Source: Diplonema papillatum (lineage: Eukaryota > Euglenozoa > Diplonemea > Diplonemida > Diplonemidae). From it: a stretch of DNA of 64,000 bases. Below the pieces are notes generated by a model, which saw only the letters and a list, made by a program, of their open reading frames with translations, was not told the origin of the DNA and did no database searches. This document shows, one piece after another, positions 1 through 8,944 of the stretch. The DNA is taken from the NCBI GenBank assembly GCA_030068145.1, contig JAPJBO010000491.1, positions 1 to 64,000 of the forward strand, written 5' to 3'. Each line of letters begins with the position of its first letter. The first letter of the stretch is position 1. The position numbers were made by a program, and so were the translations under genes.

Positions 1-990
1 CCGCGATCTCCTCCGCTCAACGCCCCGCGAATCACTGCTGTCTTGCTTCAGACAATACGGGTTTCTGGAACGCCCCTTCGGAAGCGTTCCCCAGTCGATG
101 ATCACCTCCGTGGTGCTTCACCAGCACAAAACACGGGCGCGTCAACAGTCTCACCTCCGCCCAGCGCGACGCCGTCTTCCACGCCACGAACGCTGCCAAA
201 CGCAGGTGCGGCACCTGCCGCCTCGCCCACGAAATCAGCGTCTCCCTCGGGATACCCTCCGCCTGGGACAGGGGGATAGACGCCCCATCCCCACGAAGCA
301 CCGACGCCAGCACCTTCAACGGCTTGCTGTCCACCCCCATATGGCCAAAAACTGCCGAAAGGAGGCGGGAATACCCCAACATCCCCTGGGGTTCCACTGA
401 CGTTGCCACAACAAAAAGCACAGCCACATCCGGGTTGAGGCCCAGTCCACGCCCACTGGCCCACGCCTGGAACCGGCGCCACATATTGCGCCGGTCGTCC
501 ACCGTAGAACTCGCCCATGCCCGACCAACTGCCTGCTGCAAACGGCGGTGCGCCTCCGCCACCGACACCCCATTCTCCTTGTGTCTCGCCGCAAGAGCCC
601 GGGAAATCCCCACGCCCGCCTTCGACGCAACCAACTCGTGGATCGCCTGCCCGATGACTGAGGCTGCGCGCGCCGACGGTTTCAGCACGTCTGCTACCCC
701 GAGCGAGGATGCGGGAAACTGCGAAGAGTTGGTTCTCCCGCTCTCGCGTGAAAGGCCGGTGGTCGGGTTCTGATCGGACCGGTCGCTCGGGAGAAGATGG
801 TCCGCGTCTAGGGCGCGCCGAACGGCCGCCAAAACCCTCTCGGTCTCCACTTCGAGAGGAAGTCTGTGGTTGTGAGGGGAGGGGCCGGCGGCACCGTGAC
901 TGCCGCGGGGGTGGGAGGATTGCTTAAAAGAGGGGGAGGAAGAATAACTGGCCGTGCAGGGGTAGCCCCGCTTACTTGCCGGGGGAACGC
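1..990 (-). pseudogene. DIRS-like tyrosine recombinase (YR), partial and frameshifted
   Basis: On the minus strand this reads as the YR of a DIRS-like retrotransposon. It aligns by eye with the YR at 43866-44984 through the SAM-like part (WRRFQAW, LSAVFGHMG) and the first catalytic arginine block (AFVAWKTASRWAEV). YRs cut and rejoin the circular cDNA of these elements. Near position 115 the reading frame shifts: the expected EVIIDWG block continues in another frame, and the C-terminal catalytic His-x2-Arg and Tyr lie outside the window. The frame stays open upstream to 1306, but that part overlaps gag in another frame and is probably not translated. It follows gag (994-2165) directly on the same strand, as in the better preserved element at 43014-46603. 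Confidence 0.75.
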
Positions 991-993
991 CAG

Positions 994-2165
994 TCACTTC
1001 CCCCCGTAACCGTTTCCCTGACCATACCAAGACTTGCCCCCTTTTCCGCCTTTGCCTTTCGTCCAAGCAGGCGTCGCGTTCCACTTTGGCGTCCTGTTCT
1101 TCTCCTTCTCCAGGTCCCCTTTGACCTTCGCCATCAACCGCTCGACCAAGTCGCCGGACTCGGCTTCCATTTCCCGTAGCATCCGGGACCGCGGGACCTT
1201 CTCCACGCACCACCGTAGTTGAGGCGGACATCCAGCAACAGCTCGTTGCCCAGCCGGACCAGCTCTTCGTTGGCCGACCACCCCGCCGACCCGGCTGCGA
1301 CCCCAAGGATCCACGTCTTCAGCTTCTCGAAGCTCGCCTTCAAGAACGCGCCCCCCGGGGCTCCGACGTACCCAGCCACGTACTCCGAATGGAGGTCGCG
1401 AACAAGCCCGTGCGGGTCGGACGCCGCAACATCCGCCCACTCGCGGACATCCTTCAGACTGTACCGCACGGGCAGCGCGTAATGTGCTGCCGCCCCCTCA
1501 AAGGCAGCAGCCGACAGGTTGGCCGCCGGTAGCCCCGAAAGCCGTCCGTGTAGCGAGGCGATCTCCGCCTTCTGCTGCTCCACCACTGCGTACAGGTCCT
1601 TGACCAACGCGGCTAGGCCCCCGCTCGCGTCCACGGACGCCCCAGCAACAGGGGGCGGAGGGAGAACCGGTGGCGCCACCGGCTCAATGGGATCGGCCTC
1701 GGCGTCCCTCCGCTCCGCCTCGGCCCACATGCGGCACGCGGGCACGCCTTCCTTCCAGCATCCACTCGCCTTCATCACGCGTCGAAACAATGGACCGTTC
1801 GTGACCCCGACCTCCGCCAGCACAGCAATGAGCTTCCAAGGCTCCCAGGACTCTACGAAGCCTAAGCCCTCCGAGGCAGCCGCAAACTCGAAAACTTCGC
1901 ACGCAACCTTGCGCGCCAACGCAACGGCGTCTCCGGCACCCCCAAAGAAGAACACGGCCCACCTCTCTAACTCCGGCAGGTTCACGGTGCGGCGAGGAAG
2001 GACGGGTCCTACCGCATCTTCGAACGCACTGCGGACATCCGCCGGCACCGCGAACGTGGTGTATCCAGTGGTCGTCGCCTTTCGGAAGGGGCTTGCTGCC
2101 ATGTTTTCTTTAACTTGCGTAACAAACTTTTGTTGTCTGATTCCTTTGAATCCGGTGCCCAACAC
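994..2165 (-). pseudogene. DIRS-like gag protein with one internal frameshift
   Basis: This is the capsid-like gag of the element whose YR follows it. Frame one (2165 down to about 1200) shares the blocks WEPWKL, LFRRVMK, WKEG, LVRDL, EYVAG and LRLGNELLL with the gag at 43014-43865. Near 1190-1230 homology moves to a second frame ending at 994 with a Gly/Lys-rich tail (KGGKGGKSWYGQGNGYGG), which probably binds nucleic acid. Unlike the 43014 copy it keeps about 110 N-terminal residues, starting at or just after the ATG at 2165. The frameshift implies a dead copy or an assembly error. The stop is TGA followed by CTGGC, the same context as the gag stop at 43863. No zinc knuckle is visible. Confidence 0.7.
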
Positions 2166-2590
2166 CTTCCTAGAGAGTGGTTCGTTACGCGCTTAGCATT
2201 CCCACGCTGAATCGACACAACTATGCGCAACTATGCGGAAAAGCCCAAACAACTATGCGGAATGCTTTGTGCGCTTCACTCGGTGACAGTGATAAGTTCA
2301 ATGATAATGAACGCGAAAGGAAGAAAATTAAACGAATTATTAAACTTGCGTAACAAACTTTTGTTGTCTGATTCCTTTGAATCCGGTGCCCAACACCTTC
2401 CTAGAGAGTGGTTCGTTACGCGCTTAGCATTCCCACGATGAATCGACAGAATGCTTTGTGCGCTTCACTCGGTGACAGTGATAAGTTCAATGATAATGAA
2501 CGCGAAAGGAAGAAAACTAAACGAATTGCACTTACGATGGGGTAACCCCCCGAGATAGCCGCTGAATGGTGAGAGAAACAGGCTAGCCCA
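2112..2590. repeat. DIRS-like terminal region with a 231-bp tandem duplication
   Basis: A unit of about 231 bp starting AACTTGCGTAACAAAC occurs at 2112-2342 and again, shortened, at 2343-2535. The following bases to about 2590, including CCGAGATAGCCGCTGAATGG, reappear in inverted orientation at about 8430-8600 after the RT/RNase H copy there. It lies between the RNase H end of one element (2596-2841) and the gag of the next (2165 downwards) on the same strand. That is what a terminal repeat joining two head-to-tail elements would look like. No coding capacity is seen. Confidence 0.65.
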
Positions 2591-2595
2591 GGAGG

Positions 2596-2841
2596 TCACA
2601 CCACCAAACCCATATCGCCAGTCAGGAACTGCCTAACTGCAAGTGCCATGTCGGCCATATTCTTATCGGAAATTGCCGATAACGGAACCCGTGACGGAAG
2701 GTCAGCAGGATTCCCGGCGCTTCTTACCGAGCGCACAGATAAGGAAATGTTCATGTGGCGCAGGCGTGTGAGCCCGTTCACCACGGCATCGTTCAAAGTC
2801 TGCGATCGCAGACATGCCCCTTTCCGCGCAACACCCTGCAC
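2596..2841 (-). pseudogene. DIRS-like RT/RNase H, C-terminal fragment
   Basis: The minus strand encodes the last 80 or so residues of a DIRS-like RNase H: a VQGVARKG block, a GLTRLRHMNISLSVR block and the closing NPADLPSR motif typical of retroelement RNase H ends. It is nearly identical to the plus-strand copy at 8170-8428, but here the codon after LSVR is intact where the other copy has a stop. Everything upstream of the fragment has been replaced by the duplicated segment starting at 2854. It ends in TGA at 2596 and runs into the terminal repeat. Confidence 0.7.
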
Positions 2842-2963
2842 CGTCGTCGAGACCGGCTACATTCAAGCCTTCGAGTTTGCTGAGCCGGACGTCCAGTAGC
2901 TGTACCCCCTTCTGCAATACCTATGCCTCTTCTGTGATGTCATCTGCCTCGCACGTGGAGGCC

Positions 2964-3176
2964 TCATAGCACCCACATGAACAAAAAAACATTCTTCGCA
3001 TCGTAAAACATACACTTGTCCTGCACGTCGACCTTGGCACCAGCTGCGATCAATTCCTTGACAACTTCTGAGTGACCGTTCTCGCTGGCAATATGCAGAG
3101 CCGTCGAACCATCTGTGTCATTGGGTGAGCGGCTAAAATGTACAACGACACGAACACAATGTGTGGGTGGTAGCAA
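2964..3176 (-). pseudogene. Ankyrin-repeat exon fragment
   Basis: The minus strand encodes one clear ankyrin repeat of about 30 residues (core GSTALHIASENGHSEVV followed by KELIAAGAKVDVQ). Ankyrin repeats mediate protein-protein contacts. There is no start-to-stop gene: the repeat is followed by unrelated residues and a stop, so this is either one exon of a larger gene or a captured piece. A second copy is at 5487-5702. No flanking ankyrin repeats were found, so the parent protein cannot be named. Confidence 0.5.
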
Positions 3177-3433
3177 TCAGATGCAGACTGCATCACGGGC
3201 AGCCTGAAGCGGGAGGTGTTACTTTCAGATTCACGTCTCAGGGTCGAGACGCTGGCGACAGAGAATGGATGATCTTGGGCAAACACAAATCTTCCGTGTC
3301 ATATGTTGACATGTGGCATCTTCTTGTCCGGAAAGTACACGTTGTGAGCCGCTCTCCACATTGGAATTCGGTGTTTTTTGGGTTCCATCTTTGTTTGATA
3401 AGGGAACAAGGGAAAACGACATTCACCGATCTG

Positions 3434-3748
3434 CTATGTATCATCCTGCTTCTTGCATGTCAAAACGTTGTGACCCGAATCACCACATCTGGCGCACTTT
3501 CGTTTCTTTGCTGCTGGCGGTGGGTCACTTGACGTGCCGCGCTTGGAGCCCTTTCGTGGTTTGTTGATTACCTCGGAGCATATTCGTTTGCAACAACCAC
3601 ATCGAAGGGGACGGACCTCACCATTGCTTTTCATCCTTCGCTTTTTTTCCCTGCCCCCCAGGAGCGGTATCGTAACGGGAGGAAGTATAATATTATACTT
3701 GCACTCAAGGGTTGCAAGGCACGGGCACTTGGACGGCGTAAGTCTCAC
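3434..3748 (-). pseudogene. C-terminal zinc-knuckle fragment, possibly from a transposase
   Basis: This minus-strand ORF ends in a CX2CX4HX4C zinc knuckle (CARCGDSGHNVLTC) preceded by a CGCCKRIC pair and a Lys/Ser-rich linker. The layout resembles the C-terminal tail of Mutator-like transposases and some gag proteins, where the knuckle binds nucleic acid. No catalytic domain is present, so assignment to a family is inference. A near-identical copy lies at 5960-6274 within the duplicated segment. Confidence 0.4.
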
Positions 3749-4049
3749 GGATGGATTCCTTCAAATGAACGGCATGGGTAAACGAGGCGGGGTCTTTTTT
3801 CATTCATCTTGCTATGATTGCGACGTTTGTAAGAATTGGTAAATTTGGTCGGCAACCTTGTAAAACGTAGTAAATATATGGGATCTTGCTTAAGAGCCAC
3901 ATCCATCACACTTGGGAAAACGTAGAGCTCTTTTGTGGAGCCCTCCGTTCTTCGGTGGCATGTCTCGCAGTCGACGTCGGGGACACGGGTTGCCTTCTTG
4001 TTCTTCACTTTCTGTACGAGAACTTCGAGTGGCTCGGTGTAAGCTTTTT

Positions 4050-5376
4050 ACGCCTCAACACACCCTGGGTCCCTTAGGACTTTCTCGTCGTAGTGGGTCA
4101 CCATGTCTCCTGATGCCCAATCACCCATCTTTTGAACCTGCATGGGGTCCATACCCGCTTTCAGAAGGGATGCAACAACCATCTATCCGGGCACTGTGGG
4201 TTAGAAAACGCGCCCTCGTCCGTCCCGAGCAGTCGGCGTCGTTGAACGGCTGCAGGATGCCCCGCTTCCCCGCAGTCCCGCGGAGGGCATCCCTAAACGA
4301 GGCATGGACGGGAAACGGGCACAAGAGGCGTTTCCCCTTGGCCATGAGTTTCAGAAGGGAAAAGACCTCGACAGGGCAGTACAGAATAGACTCTGGCACG
4401 CTGTCGGGTCCATTCGGCAGGAGCAAAGGGGGCAACAGATTGATGCTTTCAAAGGTGAGGTATCTACTGCACGTCCCTGTTGCCTTGAACATAGTCGATC
4501 CAACCCTCACGCCGCCCTCGCCGACGCGGACATCCTCCGTCAGGATCGACTGCATGGAGAGTGAAGTGCTCACCCAGCAGCTGCACATCCGCGCCGTACC
4601 CGCCAACGGTCCGCACGAAGCCGAAGATCTGACGGGACTGTGCGGCGCCTCGGGGCTCGTCGCTCTCAGGGTCAGGCGCCGCTCTCTTCAACGCTCTGAT
4701 CATCCTGCGGATGTCGTCAGCAGGATTCTCGAGAACCCAACCATCCGCCGTGTCCTCGGCTAAGATGGCGTTGATGATGTTGTGGGGCGCCTTGTACGCC
4801 TCATCTTTCATGCCTACAGGTATCCGCCGAAGTTCTCAAGCCTCCGGACCGTCGTCGGGTATGGATGCACGCCCTCGCTCGCACGCCACTCCCTGTACGT
4901 GGCCGTGTTCGAGTTGTTGACCCTCCTTGTGCCTGCAGTCGTGTACAGGCTCCTCATGCGAGGGCGGGCTGCATCAGGGGGACGTCCTCGAGGGCACGCT
5001 TTAGCGCCCGCCGCTGAGACGTTGACCTCTTCTCAACCCGTGTTACGGGACTGACCAGCGCAGGAGAGCTCTGATCACGCGCTCTCACCAAGTCCTGTAC
5101 TCTGCGGTACAGCTCAGGACTGGGCACACGCACCGGAAGTGCCCACATCGGAAGCCTCTCCAGTGTCAGAAGGGTCGTATCGTCCGGGAGGCCTCGGAGG
5201 CTTCTACTCACGTCCCTCCACTCTTCCTCATTGAACAAGGTCCGCAGAAACGCGACCCACCCAATCATCTTTTCTGGGGCAGGGAGGGCGGGAAGAAAAG
5301 AGAAAGAGAGACATAAATAGAGGTAGCGAGGGTTTGGAGGAGGACGCTGGCGTGCGTCGGGGCCAGTGAGAAGCAC
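4050..5376 (-). pseudogene. Tyrosine recombinase, broken into several frames (Crypton- or DIRS-type)
   Basis: Pieces in several frames read in order on the minus strand as one tyrosine recombinase. They are an N-terminal part (5376-4954), a SAM-like core-binding part with NNSNTATYREW (about 4950-4814) continuing as APHNIINAIL and DGWVLENPADD (4811-4640), and a catalytic part. In the catalytic part THSARIDGC (near 4190) gives His-x2-Arg, and MGDWASGDMVTHYDE (near 4100) gives the Trp/His and the nucleophile Tyr. Frame changes near 4950, 4815, 4610 and 4170 could be decay or unspliced introns; I favour decay. It differs from the DIRS-like YRs at 1-990 and 43866-44984, so it is a second recombinase family. 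Confidence 0.5.
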
Positions 5377-5380
5377 CGGC
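5258..5380. repeat. Dispersed repeat, copy 1 of a ~120-bp segment
   Basis: The stretch from CCCAATCATCTTTTCTGGGG to GTGAGAAGCACCGGC recurs with a few changes at 8817-8940. It overlaps the 5' part of the broken recombinase gene, so the copy at 8817 is probably a fragment of that element. Confidence 0.7.
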
Positions 5381-5486
5381 TACATTCAAGCCTTCGAGTT
5401 TGCTGAGCCGGACGTCCAGTAGCTGTACCCCCTTCTGCAATACCTATGCCTCTTCTGTGATGTCATCTGCCTCGCACGTGGAGGCC

Positions 5487-5702
5487 TCATAGCACCCACA
5501 TGAACAAAAAAACATTCTTCGCATCGTAAAACATACCATTCCCCTCCTGCACGTCGACCTTGGCACCAGCTGCGATCAATTCCTTGACAACTTCTGAGTG
5601 ACCGTTCTCGCTGGCAATATGCAGAGCCGTCGAACCATCTGTGTCATTGGGTGAGCGGCTAAAATGTACAACGACACGAACACAATGTGTGGGTGGTAGC
5701 AA
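5487..5702 (-). pseudogene. Ankyrin-repeat exon fragment, copy 2
   Basis: Same ankyrin unit as at 2964-3176, differing only at the downstream edge, where a few extra bases change the residues after KVDVQ. The difference falls just where coding similarity ends, compatible with an exon border. No gene model can be built. Confidence 0.5.
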
Positions 5703-5959
5703 TCAGATGCAGACTGCATCACGGGCAGCCTGAAGCGGGAGGTGTTACTTTCAGATTCACGTCTCAGGGTCGAGACGCTGGCGACAGAGAATGGATGATC
5801 TTGGGCAAACACAAATCTTCCGTGTCATATGTTGACATGTGGCATCTTCTTGTCCGGAAAGTACACGTTGTGAGCCGCTCTCCACATTGGAATTCGGTGT
5901 TTTTTGGGTTCCATCTTTGTTTGATAAGGGAACAAGGGAAAACGACATTCACCGATCTG

Positions 5960-6274
5960 CTATGTATCATCCTGCTTCTTGCATGTCAAAACGTTGTGAC
6001 CCGAATCACCACATCTGGCGCACTTTCGTTTCTTTGCTGCTGGCGGTGGGTCACTTGACGTGCCGCGCTTGGAGCCCTTTCGTGGTTTGTTGATTACCTC
6101 GGAGCATATTCGTTTGCAACAACCACATCGAAGGGGACGGACCTCACCATTGCTTTTCATCCTTCGCTTTTTTTCCCTGCCCCCCAGGAGCGGTATCGTA
6201 ACGGGAGGAAGTATAATATTATACTTGCACTCAAGGGTTGCAAGGCACGGGCACTTGGACGGCGTAAGTCTCAC
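5960..6274 (-). pseudogene. Zinc-knuckle fragment, copy 2
   Basis: Identical in translation to the 104-residue fragment at 3434-3748, with the same CX2CX4HX4C knuckle near its C-terminus. Identity over the whole frame reflects recent duplication of the segment, not selection on the protein. Confidence 0.4.
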
Positions 6275-6342
6275 GGATGGATTCCTTCAAATGAACGGCA
6301 TGGGTAAACGAGGCGGGGTCTTTTTTCATTCATCTTGCTATC

Positions 6343-6515
6343 TGTGACATCCCGTCGAGCTGCGACGTTGTCACCGGCGTCAGCGGGCTGAAATTCCCCG
6401 CGCCACGTACCAACGCCGCGATCTCCTCCGTCAACACCCCGCGAATCACCGCTGTTTTGCTCAGACAATACGGGTTTCTGGAACGAGTTCCCCAGTCGAT
6501 GATCACTTCCGTGGG
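6343..6515 (-). pseudogene. DIRS-like YR middle fragment, inverted relative to its neighbour
   Basis: The minus strand encodes EVIIDWGTRSRN and LTEEIAALVRG, the YR segment between the first Arg block and the catalytic His/Tyr blocks. It matches the left end of the window. Immediately to its right the rest of the YR gene continues on the opposite strand, so an inversion breakpoint lies near 6515. Confidence 0.55.
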
Positions 6516-6743
6516 CGCGCGAACCGCGGATGTGCCGGTACTCGGCGACAGTATCAAACGAGGGGCGGTCGACCACCTCGTGTGCGCGAAAGCGGCGGGG
6601 GCTCCGTTTCCCGAGCACCTGATTTCGCGCTTGGCGAAGCACCGCCGACAACGTCGACCCGACGTTGGCGCAAATGACGGTGAGGTACACGTCGGATGTG
6701 GTGGCACTGGCGCGCGTGTTGAGATCGGCGGAGGTGACCGAAC
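6516..6743 (+). pseudogene. DIRS-like YR, C-terminal catalytic fragment
   Basis: The plus strand carries the C-terminal YR blocks SIKRGAVDHL, which supplies the Arg of the His-x2-Arg box, and, after a frameshift near 6655, VRYTSDVVALARVLRSAEV ending in TGA at 6741-6743. In the intact-looking relative at 44984 these blocks read HSIKRGA and LRYGGDLVALARAL, where the Tyr is the nucleophile. The histidine position here reads aspartate (GDSIKRG), so this copy could not catalyse recombination. Confidence 0.55.
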
Positions 6744-6759
6744 ACCTGTGAAGGGCCGG

Positions 6760-8428
6760 AAGCGGGGCCACGATGATCCGAGACGGTTCATGCGGCAGCA
6801 CCACTCGGTGTTCAAGCGCGGCAAACAGCCGCGCCTACCGAAGACGGAGGACGAGAAGGCTTCGCCGTTGCACGTCGACAACGTGCGACTCATGAACGTG
6901 GGGCTGTTGCGTGGGCGTATGAACGAGACGACGCGGGCCAGGTTCGATGAGACGTGGCGGCGGACGTTCGATGTGGCGAAGTTGCGGCGGTCTTCTTCTC
7001 GACGGGTTTCGCGGCTGCAAGCGAAGCATGCGGAGGAGCTGGAGATGAACGGCATTGCGCAACGGGCTAGCGGCCCGGGTAGGTCGGACAACGTCCCGTT
7101 CACTGTGGTGGAGGAAAAGGAGGGCGCACTGCGCCAGCGTTTTATTTTGTGGACGCACGAGGCAAACGACGATCGAGGCGGATGGCTACGAGGCCCAGGT
7201 ACCGCTGAAGCACGTCAGCACGTACCTCGACGCGGTGCACGCGGAGCGTGGCTCGACACGCGACCTCCACTGCGGATTTTACGGCGTAGAAGTTCCGCGG
7301 GGGGCACGGGATGCCTTTCGCTTCCAGGACGACGCAGGCGATTGGTGGGACCTCACCCGCCTGCCGATGGGCCACACGTGTGCACCGGAATTGATGCACA
7401 CGTTGACTTCGACGATCGCCGGGCACCCCGATTTCGTTAAGACGGTGCATGTGGTGCCAGCGGCTGTGACGGTGCACACGTGGGTCGACAACGTGCGCTA
7501 CGCAGGGTCCCGGAAAGACGTGCTCGAGGCGTCCCGCAAGGTTGACGAATTGGCAGCTCGTTCGAAGGTAACGTGGAAAGACGCAGACACGAGAACCGCC
7601 AGCACCCGGTACGAGTTTATCGGGGTGGACTGGGACCACCAGGGCAGGAAAGTCGGCATTTCGGCAAGGTTGTCGAAGAAATTGGCACGGGATCTGGAAG
7701 AGGTGCGCAAGGGTGCGATGTCCGCGTCCGGTCTGGAGACGCTGGGTGGTCGGTTGCTGCACGCGTCGGCCATCGTGGGTGTTTATGTCGGCGAGTTCTA
7801 CTTCGCCTTGAAGTTTCTTCGCCGGTTGACGAATGCGCTGAACCGGGGCGAGAAGGCCGTCGACCAGACGATTCGCCTCTCGGGTAGTGTGCAGCGGCTA
7901 CTCGACGGCTGGGTTCGCGCGGTGTTGGAGAAGCGAAGAATGCCAGTGGCGGCCCGGGTGCCGTCGCTCACCGTGTTTGTGGACGCAAGTCTCGAGGGAT
8001 GGGGCGGCGTGCTGGTTGACGTCGCCACCAACGCGATCGAAGTTCTGGGCTCGCGGTGGTCCAGGAAAGAGAAGGGCCTTCACATCAACGAGCTGGAGGC
8101 CCTTGCATTTGAACTTTGTGTGTCGGCAGTGCCTGACAAGTACGCGGGCGGCACGGTCACCGTCGTGGTTGACAACACGACGGTGCAGGGTGTTGCGCGG
8201 AAAGGGGCATGTCTGCGATCGCAGACTTTGAACTATGCCGTGGTGAACGGGCTCACACGCCTGCGCCACATGAACATTTCCTTATCTGTGCGCTAGGTAA
8301 CAAGCGCCGGGAATCCTGCTGACCTTCCGTCACGGGTTCCGTTATCGGCAATTTCCGATAAGAATATGGCCGACATGGCACTTGCAGTTAGGCAGTTCCT
8401 GACTGGCGATATGGGTTTGGTGGTGTGA
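6760..8428 (+). pseudogene. DIRS-like reverse transcriptase/RNase H
   Basis: Two overlapping frames (change near 7165) give one RT plus RNase H. The first frame has the entry region (RFILWTHE). The second has LPMGHTCAPELMHTL, the active-site box TWVDNVRYAG and an RNase H with FVDASLEGWGGVLVD, HINELEALAFE and VVVDNTTVQG. The polymerase copies element RNA and RNase H removes the template. The box is xDN where most RTs have xDD. A TAG at 8294 separates it from its NPADLPSR tail, which stays open to TGA at 8426. The partner copy at 2596-2841 lacks that stop. It follows the YR fragment on the same strand, so the order is YR then RT. Confidence 0.75.
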
Positions 8429-8620
8429 CCTCCTGGCCTAGCCTGTTTCTCTCACCATTCAGCGGCTATCTCGGGGGGTTACCCCATCGTAAGTGCAATT
8501 CGTTTAGTTTTCTTCCTTTCGCGTTCATTTCATTGAACTGATCATTGTCACCGAGTGAAGCGCACAAAGCATTCCGCATAGTTGTTTGGGCTGTTCCGCA
8601 TAGTTGCGCATAGTTTTCGG
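8429..8620. repeat. DIRS-like terminal repeat, inverted copy
   Basis: Reverse complement of about 2240-2590 with small changes, following the RT/RNase H end. It ends near GCATAGTTGCGCATAG, where an 11-bp minisatellite begins. Confidence 0.65.
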
Positions 8621-8624
8621 GGAC

Positions 8625-8748
8625 CAAAATTGGACCAAAATTAGATTGGACCAAAATTGGACCAAAATTGGACCAAAATTGGACCAAAATTGGACCAAAA
8701 TTGGACCAAAATTGGACCAAAATTGGACCAGTATTGGACCAGTATTAG
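8625..8748. repeat. 11-bp minisatellite (TTGGACCAAAA)n
   Basis: About ten copies of TTGGACCAAAA with one interruption (TTAGATTGG) and two diverged final units (TTGGACCAGTA). The unit contains the palindrome TTGGACCAA, so single strands could fold. Confidence 0.9.
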
Positions 8749-8816
8749 GGGACCCACCCACCCCGGCCACGGCCCCAGGGTGGGACATTGTCCGTCGGTA
8801 TTCCAAAAACGTCATC

Positions 8817-8940
8817 CCCCAATCATCTTTTCTGGGGCAGGGTGGGCGGGAAGAAAAGAGAAAGAGAGACATAAATAGAGGCAGCGAGGGTTTGGAGGAG
8901 GACGCTGGCGTGCGTCGGGGCCAATGAGAAGCACCGGCCA
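8817..8940. repeat. Dispersed repeat, copy 2 of the 5258 segment
   Basis: Near copy of 5258-5380 (from CCCAATCATC to AAGCACCGGC). It is probably a fragment of the broken recombinase element. Confidence 0.7.
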
Positions 8941-8944
8941 CCTT

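Larger units (their letters stand above)
2854..3813. repeat. 960-bp segmental duplication, copy 1
   Basis: This segment is almost identical to 5378-6342. The main difference is at the ankyrin exon edge (ACACTTGTCC here, ACCATTCCCCTCC there). It starts at ACCGGCTACATTCAAGCC and ends at CATTCATCTTGCTAT in both copies. It contains an ankyrin-repeat fragment and a zinc-knuckle fragment, both on the minus strand. The near identity indicates a recent duplication across roughly 2.5 kb. Confidence 0.85.
5378..6342. repeat. 960-bp segmental duplication, copy 2
   Basis: Second copy of the segment at 2854-3813, in the same orientation. It carries the same minus-strand ankyrin fragment (5487-5702) and zinc-knuckle fragment (5960-6274). 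On its right it breaks abruptly into minus-strand DIRS-like YR sequence. Confidence 0.85.

Noticed and set aside
1000..1306. N-terminal extension of the YR frame at the left edge
   Set aside because: It overlaps the gag end in another phase and is not shared with the YR at 43866.
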